Source of the DNA: Micractinium sp. NFX-FRZ
Lineage: Eukaryota; Chlorophyta; Trebouxiophyceae; Chlorellales; Chlorellaceae
Direction of reading: 5' to 3'
Assembly: GCA_029339195.1 (NCBI GenBank)
Contig: JAPTJF010000715.1
Coordinates: forward strand, 1-18,966
Length of the DNA stretch: 18,966 bases
Positions within the stretch are counted from its first letter, which is position 1, and each line of letters opens with the position of its first letter. A model generated the notes under the pieces. That model did no database searches and had not been told where the DNA came from. It was given only the letters and a program-made list of their open reading frames with translations. The position numbers and the translations under genes were made by a program. Shown here piece by piece: positions 1-7,198 of the stretch.

Positions 1-86
1 CCAGCCTGGCCAGGGCCACTGCCCAGGTGAAGCCAGGCGGCGTCTGCCCAGCCAGCGGGGAGCACAGCTAGCAGGGCAGAGCAGAG
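1..86 (-). mobile_element. Fragment of LINE reverse transcriptase C-terminal region
   Basis: On the minus strand this reads LLAVLPAGWADAAWLHLGSG and continues briefly. It closely matches LLAVLPAGWANGAWVHLGDG encoded on the minus strand near 2122-2205 in copy A. The plus strands align base for base over most of the stretch, so this is a second copy of the same retroelement family. It is cut on the left by the window edge and on the right by the inverted repeat that starts at 87. It is a relic, with nothing to suggest activity. Confidence 0.75.
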
Positions 87-247
87 CACGTCTTCTCCCT
101 TCTCCTCTTGCTTGTACGATCAGCGGCACATTTTAAGTTACAATTAACAACTCACAGTTGCCGAGAAGTCGCGCCCGGGTGGGTTCAGAATTTTCGCTGC
201 CGTCGTACTTAAGTTCTGTTTCCGGACAAATTTGGACGTCTTTCGCC

Positions 248-328
248 GTCGCATTGGCCGAGTGGTTAAGGCGTCAGCCTGCTAAGTTGATGGGGAGACC
301 CGCGCAGGTTCGAATCCTGTGTGCGACG
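248..328 (+). tRNA. tRNA-Ser(GCU), left copy
   Basis: This is an 81-nt type II tRNA that decodes AGC/AGU serine codons. The acceptor stem pairs GTCGCAT with GTGCGAC, with discriminator G. The D stem is GCC/GGC. The anticodon stem is TCAGC/GTTGA around the loop CTGCTAA, anticodon GCT. The long variable arm (GGGG-AGA-CCC) is typical of serine tRNAs, and the T arm is GCAGG-TTCGAAT-CCTGT. There is no intron and no encoded CCA. Internal promoter boxes are present: an A box near 255-265 and the B box GGTTCGAATCC at 307-317. The cloverleaf is fully paired, so the gene is probably functional. It is identical to the copy at 689-769. Confidence 0.96.
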
Positions 329-334
329 TTGGAC

Positions 335-338
335 TTTT
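335..338 (+). terminator. Pol III T4 terminator of left tRNA-Ser
   Basis: A run of four T residues begins seven bases after the tRNA 3' end. This is the usual minimal RNA polymerase III stop. Confidence 0.6.
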
Positions 339-344
339 GAATCG

Positions 345-410
345 TGCTGGGTGCATTGCAACAGGTACAGGCGTGGGGGTGGGGCCCACCAAGCTGAGCT
401 GCCAGGGTGT
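345..410 (-). mobile_element. LINE C-terminal relic abutting the left tRNA-Ser
   Basis: On the minus strand the reading TLAAQLGG followed by a diverged tail matches the segment just past the zinc knuckle of copy A (TLAAQLGGRH near 1660-1697, minus). The plus-strand core CCCACCAAGCTGAGC is shared exactly. The relic starts within about 17 bases of the tRNA 3' end, so retroelement sequence and tRNA were joined before the inverted duplication. It is decayed and short. Confidence 0.6.
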
Positions 411-456
411 GTAAAAGGAGGGGTGTAGTGCATGGCTGGCAAACATAAGTAAGGTA

Positions 457-560
457 GTGCCTGGCGGGCTGGTTTGGTAGTCTACAACCAATCAACGCGG
501 TCAGCTGTTTAGTGCGCTGCCGCCATAGGGGCCCGCGCACATTGCACACCAAACCTAGGT
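457..560. other. Spacer between the inverted-repeat arms
   Basis: These 104 bp separate the two arms. No gene or recognisable relic was seen. If transcribed across, the locus could fold into a hairpin with a 370-bp stem and this segment as the loop. Confidence 0.9.
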
Positions 561-606
561 TACCTTACTTATGTTTGCCAGCCATGCACTACACCCCTCC
601 TTTTAC

Positions 607-672
607 ACACCCTGGCAGCTCAGCTTGGTGGGCCCCACCCCCACGCCTGTACCTGTTGCAATGCACCCAGCA
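607..672 (+). mobile_element. LINE C-terminal relic abutting the right tRNA-Ser
   Basis: This is the mirror copy of the relic at 345-410. The plus-strand frame contains the TLAAQLGG-like segment found on the minus strand in copy A. It lies immediately downstream of the minus-strand tRNA's 3' end. Confidence 0.6.
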
Positions 673-678
673 CGATTC

Positions 679-682
679 AAAA
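679..682 (-). terminator. Pol III T4 terminator of right tRNA-Ser
   Basis: AAAA on the plus strand reads as TTTT on the tRNA strand, mirroring the run at 335-338. Confidence 0.6.
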
Positions 683-688
683 GTCCAA

Positions 689-769
689 CGTCGCACACAG
701 GATTCGAACCTGCGCGGGTCTCCCCATCAACTTAGCAGGCTGACGCCTTAACCACTCGGCCAATGCGAC
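689..769 (-). tRNA. tRNA-Ser(GCU), right copy
   Basis: This 81-nt gene is identical to the copy at 248-328 but on the minus strand, so the two genes converge with their 3' ends facing. All stems, the GCT anticodon, the variable arm and the A and B boxes are conserved. The 5' flank (770-930) is also identical, so both copies should have equal promoter strength. Confidence 0.96.
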
Positions 770-920
770 GGCGAAAGACGTCCAAATTTGTCCGGAAACA
801 GAACTTAAGTACGACGGCAGCGAAAATTCTGAACCCACCCGGGCGCGACTTCTCGGCAACTGTGAGTTGTTAATTGTAACTTAAAATGTGCCGCTGATCG
901 TACAAGCAAGAGGAGAAGGG

Positions 921-984
921 AGAAGACGTGTACCCCGCACTCAGTTAGTCACAGAAGACGTGTCACCCGCAAATAGTTAGGCAG
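921..984 (+). repeat. Two 32-bp direct repeats with the ACGTGTNACCC motif
   Basis: Positions 921-952 and 953-984 are imperfect tandem copies. Both begin AGAAGACGTG and continue with a CCCGCA...AGTTAG core. The same core appears near 1399-1430, 4071-4096 and 4853-4878, always on the plus strand and each time at or near a retroelement boundary. It is probably terminal sequence of a transposable element; the exact boundaries are not resolved. Confidence 0.7.
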
Positions 985-1330
985 TCGGTCAGTCTAGTCC
1001 GGAAAAGAAAAGGGGGGCTCTGTCTGTCTGGTGTGTGTATTTTCACGCCATGTCAGCATGTGCTGCTCAACGCATCAAACAAACGAATGAAACATCGAGT
1101 GCGAGCGCAACAGCATTGCAGGGCGGGGAAGAAGGCGTGGCTTACCCAAGGCCGGCCCGACGGGCAAGCAGGCAAAGTGTCACAGCAAACCCAGGGAAGG
1201 GGAAAAGGCAAGCAGGCAAAAGCCACAACAAGCCAAAAGGGCTACTAAGGAGAGCATGAAGCAGGCGAGAGGGAGGGGGGAACGCTTGCTGCCCGGGCAG
1301 GCGGGCAGCTAGTGCCTTCCTGCATCTCAA
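985..1330. other. No gene recognised
   Basis: This stretch contains purine-rich low-complexity sequence (AGGCAAGCAGGCAAA-like runs near 1160-1240) and short open frames without recognisable motifs. No splice-consistent exon was found. Confidence 0.6.
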
Positions 1331-1432
1331 TGCTTCATTCATTCATGCATTCTCTCATGTTTGATTGATTCATTGAGCATCACAGGTTTGTGCTGACAAG
1401 AAGTGTAACCCGCCATCAGTAAGTCGGTCTTA
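1331..1432 (+). repeat. Shared retroelement flank DR1, copy A
   Basis: This is a direct repeat of 3989-4097. Both copies begin with CATTCATTCATGCA-type sequence, share a TTGATTGATTCATTGAGCA core, then GTGCTGA, then the GTGTAACCC...CAGT motif. In copy A it lies 3' of the minus-strand reverse transcriptase. In copy B it lies 5' of the plus-strand fragment. Confidence 0.85.
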
Positions 1433-1537
1433 CAACAGGTCCCAGAAGCGAGCGACAGCGTGTCGCTGAGCCCCGGCCACAAGCTGAGTGGGTGAGGGGG
1501 GAGGTGGTGGAGGGTGGCGACTGCGCAAGCTGTCAAA

Positions 1538-1555
1538 TGATTGATTGATTGATTG
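1538..1555 (+). repeat. (GATT)n microsatellite at LINE tail
   Basis: About four and a half GATT units lie directly downstream of the last recognisable LINE codon on the minus strand. Confidence 0.8.
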
Positions 1556-3614
1556 TCAGCTGGCGGCGACCAGCATCCATGGCACTCAGTGCAGCAAGGC
1601 AGACCGCATCCCACACACCGGCATGTGTGCCAACAGGGGTGCGCATCAGCCATAGCTGCAGCCGTGTGAGGTGCCGCCCACCAAGCTGAGCCGCCAAGGT
1701 GGCGCGCACAGCGGCGGCCACAAAGCAGTCTCAGTAGTGGTGGCGGTGGCCAGGGTGAGGGTCGGGGGAGCCGCACGGGCACGGCTGTGGGCCGCTGCTG
1801 GTCATGCGGGCGGCGAACGGAAGGGCATTCAGCACGAGGCAGCAATACACCTCCTTGTGCTGATTCTCCCAAGTCAGCTGTAACAGGCGCGGCAGCAGGC
1901 GTGCCACATCGCTGCCAGTGCCTGCAGCGCCCCCGCCGTCTGCCGCTGCCTCTGCCTCAAAGGCAGCAAAGCGCTGCAGCCGCTCCTGCTGCAAACCAGC
2001 CAGCTGCAGCTGAGTGCCCTGCCGAACACAGAAGTTGGGCAGGGAGACGGGGGAGCCACCCAACTGCCATCCCAGAGAGCCGAGCATCGCTGCAATGGCG
2101 GCAGCCTCTGTGGCCGCTCCGCCAGGCTGGCCCGGGCCATCGCCCAGGTGAACCCAGGCACCGTTTGCCCAACCAGCGGGGAGCACAGCCAACAGGGCTG
2201 CGAGCTGCTCGCGGGTGCGTTGCAGGTCCAGGAAGGCATCAGCCGCCGCCCAGCCTCACAATTGCCTGCACACATCCGCCGTGTACTGGCGGGTGTGCAG
2301 TGCTGCAGCTGATGGTGTGCCGCAAGGAGCGCCGGGATGTGCCGGATGCTGGAGGCTGCCACGTCGCCAAACTGCGACTCAAGTGGCTGCCCATCTGGCA
2401 GCCGCAGCAGGGGGGTGCCCCGCCGCGGCACCTTGCAAAACCAAGCACGAGGTTGCAGCTCACTCACTTGCTGCACTGGCGGCAAGGCCTGCAGGCCCTC
2501 CCACATTCGGCGTAGTGGCGGCGGGAGGCGCTGGGCTCAGCACCATCAGTGGGGTGAAACGTCAGCAGCTGGGTGGGGAGAGGGAAGGGTCGACCTGCCC
2601 TGAGCGCTGGCCACCACAGCCCAAGGGCGGTCTGGCTCAGCAAGCGCCAAGCGCACAGCCCATGCTGCGTGGCGGGAGCGTACGTGCTGCTCCCATGGCA
2701 AAGCCCCGAAGCCGCGTCGCGCGGGTGCCCTGCCAGCAGCGGGCCGCGCACGCTGGCAAAGGCTGGGTGGCTGTCATCGTGTGCCAGGCCCCGGTCGACC
2801 AGATTTGCAGTGTTGCTGTTGAGGCAGTGATGCTGGCACTCAGCCTGCCACCGCCGACTGGCAGCCAACGTTGCAGAAGGTGGAGGCCAAGTACAGCATG
2901 CTGGCCAGCCTCGGCATGTCAGCTTTTGGCCGTGGCTTTGGCAGCGCAGCCTACAGCGCCAGCCAGCTGTTGCATGCTGCGAGCTCGCAGGCAGCCCGCC
3001 TCCTGACGCTGTGCCAGCGCTTCATCTCTGGAGACCACCTTGAGGCCGTGCATGGTGTCGGGCAGTGGAGCTGGCGGCTGTGCACCAATGGGCAGCAGGT
3101 GGGTCTTCTCAAGCGCCAGATGCTGCCCGCTGGCGGCAGCAAACGTGGTCATGGCGGCGAGCCACACTGTCTGCTGCCTGCTGCACCTCCCACCCGCCAG
3201 CAGCGCCTTGCAGTCATCAGCAAACTGCAGCGCTGCCAGGTGGACGCCGGCAGCCTGGATGCCACGGCGCGCGCCTGGAGCAAGCGCAGCAGGGGCTGGG
3301 CCAGGCACAGGTACAGCAGCGGGGAGAGGGGGCACCCCTGCCGCACGCCTGCTGAGAAGAGTGCTGGGTGGGACAGGCTGCCGCCGACAGCTGCTGCCGC
3401 CTGTCAGCCGTCCCCCAAGCCGAGCTGGCGCAGCACCACCAGCAGGAAGCTGCGGTCCTCCGTGTCATAAGCCTTGCGGAAATCGCAGAAGGCCACGAGC
3501 GCCCAGCGGCCACGGCGCGCCAGCAGGTGCGGCAGCAGCTGCAGGAGGTGAGCATTCTCACCAATGTAGCGGCCCCGCAGGAAGGCAGTCTGCTCGGGAC
3601 CTGCTGTAAGACCC

Positions 3615-3812
3615 GTGTGCGCTCGGCATTGCGCCGGCTGCATGGCGAGCGAGGTGCCAGCTGGCCACCCATTCCTGTGCTGGGATGCCGGCGCCGAGCG
3701 CTGGCACCTGCACCGCCTTCCATGACTTGTGCTTTGCTTGGTAGTGCTTGTCTGTGTTTTCCCCGGGTGAACCGCGGATCTTGGCGCCCCTGGACGGGTT
3801 CTCCTTAGCCCC
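3615..3812 (+). repeat. Shared retroelement flank DR2, copy A
   Basis: This is a direct repeat of 4537-4795, with shared blocks such as GAGGTGCCAGC, CACCCATTCCTG, TTTGCTTGGTAGTG-like and CCCCGGGTG. On the minus strand both encode an IPAQEWVASWHL-like peptide (SPAQEWVSSWHL in copy B). The segment is therefore internal coding-type sequence upstream of the RT motifs. Confidence 0.8.
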
Positions 3813-3988
3813 TTCCTGCATTCGTGATACCCCTTGTGGCTCTCGCTCACAGAAGCAGGCAGGCCGGGTCCCGCCCGGTGTTTTGGGTCCCCCTGCTGCA
3901 GTGCCTACCCATCTCCCTGCAGAGCAAGCCTTGGGTAAGCTGCTCTGATTTCGTCCTGCGATGCTTCAGCTCGCATCTGAATGGTTCA

Positions 3989-4097
3989 TGCATTCATTCA
4001 TGCATGCATGCATGCATGCATTCTTTCATGTTTGATTGATTCATTGAGCAGCACAGGCTTGTGCTGAAAATACGTGTAACCCACATTCAGTCAGTCA
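3989..4097 (+). repeat. Shared retroelement flank DR1, copy B, with (TGCA)n
   Basis: This matches 1331-1432. Relative to copy A it has an expanded ATGC/TGCA tract at about 3999-4021, a tetranucleotide microsatellite with self-complementary units. Confidence 0.85.
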
Positions 4098-4100
4098 TTC

Positions 4101-4535
4101 TTGGCTGTCAGCGGGCTGGCTCCCCCGTCTCCCCGCCCTACGGCAGTGTGCGGCAAGGCACTCAGCTGCAGCTGGATGGCTTGCAGCAGGAGCGGCTGCA
4201 GCGCTTGGCTGCTGTTGAGGCCTAGGCGGCGGCAGAAGGTGGGGGCACTGCACCCACCGGCAGCGAGGTCACACGCCTGCTGCCGCAGCTGTGGCAGCCG
4301 ACCCGGAAGAGTCAGCACAAGGAGGTGTATTGCCGCCTCGTGCTGACTGCCCTTCCTGTCGCTGCCCGTGTGGCCAGCAGCGGCCTGCAGCCTTGCCCAT
4401 GCGGCTCACCCAACTCGGACCCTCCGAGGCGAGTCGCCCTGGCCGCAGCCACCACTACTGGTACTGCCCTGTGGCTGCCGCTGTGCGCCACCCCGGCGCC
4501 CCGCGCGGTTCAGCTGGCGGGATTGCTGCAATGCT
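4101..4535 (+). pseudogene. Reverse transcriptase C-terminal fragment of copy B
   Basis: The plus-strand frame reads SVRQGTQLQLDGLQQERLQR, then a TAG stop at 4223-4225, then KSQHKEVYCRLVLTALP and the knuckle start CPCGSPNS at about 4394. A frameshift then moves the rest of the knuckle (SHHYWYCPVAAAVR) to another frame. It is homologous to the minus-strand segment at roughly 1640-2045 of copy A. One stop plus one frameshift show decay. Confidence 0.8.
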
Positions 4536-4536
4536 T

Positions 4537-4795
4537 GGGTGCGGTCGGCATTGCCAGTTGCTTGCTGCTGCGGCTGCTGTTGCTGCTGCCTGCTGCAACG
4601 AGGTGCCAGCTTGACACCCATTCCTGCGCCGGGCTGCCGGCGTCAAGCGTTGGCACTCGCACCGCCTCCCTTGACTTGCACTTCGCCGGCATTGGCACTG
4701 TGGAGCGCTGCCCCTTTCTTTGATAGTGTTTGTCCGTCTTCCCCCGGGTGGGCCGCGGCTCTCAAACCCCAAGGGAGGGCTCTCGTTCCTCACTG
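4537..4795 (+). repeat. Shared retroelement flank DR2, copy B
   Basis: This is a direct repeat of 3615-3812, with an internal GCT-rich insertion. The terminal-type motif CATGTCACCCGCAATC follows at about 4857. Confidence 0.75.
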
Positions 4796-4924
4796 TGTCA
4801 GCGCAATGTGGTCAACCTTACAATGCACATAACTTCCACCAGTGCATACTGGTGCCCATGTCACCCGCAATCTAGAGCAGAAGTGCTTGCCGCTGCAATA
4901 CCGTTCAGTGACGCCCGCACTCAC

Positions 4925-5052
4925 GCTACCGGCTTCTTGGTAGTTTCCATGTCGCCAGACAGGTGGCTGGCCATGTCCTCAAATGCATCACGGCTGTGCA
5001 GCGCCGTCTCTTGCGAGCTCTCCACCTTCCCGCCTAGAAAGGGTTGGGCCAT
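4925..5052 (-). CDS. First coding exon of an unidentified protein
   Basis: The 128-nt exon starts at ATG 5050-5052 and encodes MAQPFLGGKVESSQETALHS then RDAFEDMASHLSGDMETTKK, PV and a split alanine codon. It ends in phase 2 at the strong donor GTGAGTGC (4917-4924). Codon use and amino-acid composition look coding, mostly hydrophilic and possibly helical. The family is not recognised. Upstream on the minus strand is an AT-rich patch (ATTAAATTTC) suitable for a promoter. Downstream, only about 60-120 bp separate the donor from copy B sequence. The next exon must therefore lie beyond the retroelements or has been lost. It could be a live gene with a long intron or a decapitated remnant. Confidence 0.5.
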
Positions 5053-5461
5053 GGATGGGGGCGAAATTTAATGCGCGCATGGCAACTCGCTCATGCACAC
5101 ACTGACAGATGCATGCGAAGAAGAACCAGCATCAGTTGAGTTGGATGCAAGCTGTGCGCATGCGCATGCAGCCCAGCCATCAACATCTATGGCATCTCTG
5201 CTACTCCATAGGCGAACACATCCATCCAAGATTGGCAGGCGTCACGGTGACCTGCCGTGATGACACAAGGCCTCCCGGCTGAAAATAAAATGATGGAACA
5301 GCAGCCAGCAGTGTCGAGATATGTGCCCCACCACCTCACATGCCCCACAACACATGCAGCTTGCACCGAGCCTACACGCACCGGTCTTTAGGGGGCGGCG
5401 GCTAGCCTCCACTGCATTCCTGTCAATCACCGCTCCACTCTGCACCACGGCATGCGTCAAT

Positions 5462-5679
5462 GCTAGTGAGGGGTGGACAGCAGATACAAAAGGTGTAAAT
5501 GTGCACGTGCCGGCCAGGCGGGTGCAGGCAGGGTTGGCAACACAAGGTCCGCAAGGGGTGCATATCTGCGGATTAAGTTGAAGCCCAGCCGGGTGCACAG
5601 CAGGATCGCCAGCTCAGGGTCGGCAGCGGATGCACATGAAGGTGTGCACAAGCAGCCTGGCCGGGTGCGCAGCAGGGTC
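5462..5679 (-). repeat. Three 72-74-bp imperfect tandem repeats
   Basis: On the minus strand the units run 5679-5608 (72 bp), 5607-5536 (72 bp) and 5535-5462 (74 bp). Each opens with a GAYCCTGCTG-like block followed by CACCCGSC, and closes with TGCAYCC..TGC.GACC. Seventy-two bases is 24 codons. Units 1 and 2 share a frame (DPAAHPAR...CIRC and DPAVHPAG...ICTPC). Unit 3 needs a one-base shift to give LHPPGR...CICC. Confidence 0.7.
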
Positions 5680-5849
5680 TCGCAGCAGCGGGATGCTTGT
5701 GCGGCCTTGCCGCACGCAGAGCAAATGAGGTGGGTGACTTGCCTCCATCGCCATCTCCTCTGCCAGTCCAATCGTCACACACCCACCAGGAGCCTCATCT
5801 GCAGCAGCCAATACGCAGGAGAGATACAGTGCCTGAACAAATTGGTCAC

Positions 5850-5877
5850 AGGAAGGAAGGAAAGAAGGAAGAGAGGG
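5850..5877 (+). repeat. (GGAA)n purine-rich microsatellite
   Basis: A short AGGAAGGAAGGAAAGAAGG-type tract. On the minus strand it is a pyrimidine tract within the proposed intron of the gene at 5462-5969. Confidence 0.8.
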
Positions 5878-5969
5878 CAGCAGGTGGCGCCGTGCAACTG
5901 ACCAGCAAGCCGAGGACTGGTAGCGGCAGACCCGGACTCCCTCAGCTTACCATCTTGCTTGCTCGCCAT

Positions 5970-7198
5970 GGCAGCGCTTGTACTGCAGTGCATGCATGTA
6001 CATATGGGAAGGCGGTAACGGATCATGCGCTTGGACTCATTCCCCAGCCACACCAAACGCATGCATGCGTGCGCCGCAGGGTGGTGGCGGCGGCGGCATG
6101 GCCGCAGGCATGACGCAATGCCGTGTCGCTGCGTGTCGGAGCAACGTTTTGCTGGCATTTTCTGTCTCCTGCAATCGCAACTGCCCTAGCCAGCAGCCAG
6201 AGGAGCGCTCCCGAGTCAGGAGTCCCTGATTCGGTGGCGGCAAGGAGCGCACTGTACAAGTTGGTTGCCCACACCCGGATGGCAGGCTGGCCTGATCATA
6301 ACGCTATCGCCCTGTGTGGTGAGCGGGGCGTAAAGGTCCGAGGGACAGACCTGAGCACAGGCCGACACCCGTTCCGCGCTCCCTCCGTGGGCCCACGGTG
6401 CAGCTTAAATGTCAGAGGTGTCTGTTGACAAAGCAAATTGTATCAAAAGCACCACGCGGACTACGGTTTTGGGTAAGATGCAGCTGGCACCGGCGGAGCA
6501 CGCCGCTGGCGGACCTGCCCTGCATGCTGTGAGCAAGCGGTCATGTTGGCTGCTGCAGACAGCACTCCCAGCTCAGCGACAGTACCTCCCCGCCAGAGCA
6601 GGGAAAACAAAGTACCGTGATGACAAATCTTGTTGCATGATCTACATGCTGCTACCTGCGGCCCTTGGAATCTAAGTGCACGCGCTGCAGCTAGCTCACT
6701 TGGGGATACCTCGGTCAGCTGCCTGTGTGCTGGTGGGAGGGGCACACGGCTACACTGGGCTCAGCTCATTGCGCCCTGTTGGTGTGGTCTGACATGCGGA
6801 GACCAATGACCAGGATGGTGTGGCTATTCTGAGTTTCGGCAGAGAAAGAGGCGATTCAAGTGAAACTGAGGGGGTGGACCGTCCACCGGCGGTGATTGAC
6901 TGAAAGGGCACAGTTGTGGGTGCGTGAATCAGGGAAGGGCACTTGCATCTGAATGGCAGTGCGGCAGCCTGCTTCTAAAGGGTGCGCTAGTACAGCAGGC
7001 AGGCAGCATTGCCAGCATGACTGCCACAGCGGCTGCAGCCACCTGGCAGCGGCATCCTGAAAGGCTTTCTTCATACACCGGCACAGCCGGCCATGCATGT
7101 GGTGACGACAATAAGCGCAACTCAAGGGGGGCTTCCACATGAGCCTCGGACGCTTCCAATCCTCGTGGCCTCTGGGCAGTCGTGTGCGCCCCTGGGGC
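5970..7198. other. Intergenic stretch, no gene recognised
   Basis: The right end must include the 3' UTR of the YSL transporter on the minus strand, and the left end a promoter for any gene at 5969. Open frames of 60-100 codons exist on both strands but none shows recognisable motifs, splice-consistent joins or algal-like codon bias. I did not see the TGTAA-type green-algal polyadenylation signal on the minus strand near the YSL stop. Confidence 0.5.

Larger units (their letters stand above)
87..456 (+). repeat. Left arm of a 370-bp inverted repeat carrying tRNA-Ser
   Basis: Positions 87-456 are the reverse complement of 561-930. Paired coordinates sum to 1017 at both ends and at every internal landmark checked (tRNA ends, T runs, matching 60-codon frames), so the arms have no net indels and appear identical by eye. 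The arm holds an AT-rich tRNA 5' flank, the tRNA gene, a T4 run and a retroelement relic. Near-identity implies recent duplication or ongoing gene conversion. Beyond 456 similarity stops abruptly. Confidence 0.95.
561..930 (-). repeat. Right arm of the 370-bp inverted repeat
   Basis: This is the reverse complement of 87-456, with the same content in mirror order: retroelement relic, T4 run, tRNA-Ser, AT-rich 5' flank. It ends at 930 inside AGAAGACGTG, which is itself the start of a 32-bp direct repeat (921-952 and 953-984). The arm boundary therefore coincides with a motif recurring at other retroelement ends in the window. Confidence 0.95.
1331..3815 (-). mobile_element. Decayed LINE-type retrotransposon, copy A
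   Basis: This element carries a non-LTR-type reverse transcriptase on the minus strand, bracketed by two segments (1331-1432 and 3615-3812) that recur in the same orientation around copy B. A (GATT)n stretch at 1538-1555 lies just past the coding end, resembling the simple-repeat tails of LINEs. No endonuclease domain is present, so the element is 5'-truncated. The reading frame is broken several times. It is nuclear and nonfunctional on its own. Clade assignment was not possible by eye. Confidence 0.8.
1533..3821 (-). pseudogene. Broken reverse transcriptase ORF of copy A
   Basis: Read 5' to 3' on the minus strand. A linker-like stretch lies at 3821-3620 (VPALGAGIPAQEWVASWHL). RT motifs begin at about 3595 (EQTAFLRGRY), with domain A at 3487-3452 (CDFRKAYDTEDR). 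RQGCPLSPLLY is at about 3343-3311. The catalytic FADD is at 3224-3213, followed by a GQHLALEKTHLLPIG-like segment. A C-terminal domain runs from 2500 to 1734, with a zinc-knuckle start CPCGSPDPHPGHRHHY ending at 1734. A stop codon (1731-1733) falls inside the knuckle, just before DC. At least three frame changes (near 3400, 3330 and 2200) show it is dead. RT-linked CxC...HxxxC knuckles are typical of LINE ORF ends. Confidence 0.85.
3989..4795. mobile_element. Short rearranged LINE derivative, copy B
   Basis: Copy B consists of DR1 (3989-4097), a reverse transcriptase C-terminal fragment on the plus strand (4101-4535), then DR2 (4537-4795). It lacks the whole RT core. Its middle is inverted relative to copy A while both flanks keep the copy A orientation. 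A GCT-rich microsatellite (about 4557-4595) interrupts DR2. It lies within the apparent first intron of the exon at 4925-5052. Confidence 0.75.
5462..5969 (-). pseudogene. Possible broken small gene with CxxC tandem repeats
   Basis: A proposed exon 1 at 5969-5951 (ATG GCG AGC AAG CAA GAT G) ends at the perfect donor GTAAGC. A proposed exon 2 starts at 5798 after TGCTGCAG and stays in frame (MASKQD-DEAPGGCVTIGLAE, then EMAMEASHPPHLLCVRQGR). It then enters the 24-codon repeats, where TGA (5614-5616) stops translation after CIRCRP. A perfect GC-type donor (AG|GCAAGT) after AMEA offers a possible bypass by splicing. The CxxC pairs (ICSAC in another frame, CIRC, ICTPC, CICC) suggest a zinc-binding repeat. 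It is either a decayed gene or a spliced one whose structure was not resolved. Confidence 0.3.

Noticed and set aside
158..340. Identical 60-codon frames at 158-340 (+) and 677-859 (-)
   Set aside because: They overlap the tRNA-Ser genes and are equal only because the region is an inverted repeat.
4800..4925. Continuation of the 4925-5052 exon via the acceptor before CGGCAAGC
   Set aside because: The frame stays open for about 35 codons, but the intron would be only about 32 nt and the peptide enters retroelement-flank sequence.
5463..5771. MYND-finger-like start (HLICSACGKAA) on the minus strand
   Set aside because: Only the first CxxC fits. The later cysteines and histidine of a MYND domain are absent, and the motif falls in a frame different from the best exon join.
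6409..6474. Plus-strand ATG frame MSEVSVDKANCIKSTTRTTV ending at a GTAAGA donor
   Set aside because: The donor looks good, but no continuing exon or motif was found and codon use is unlike the other genes here.
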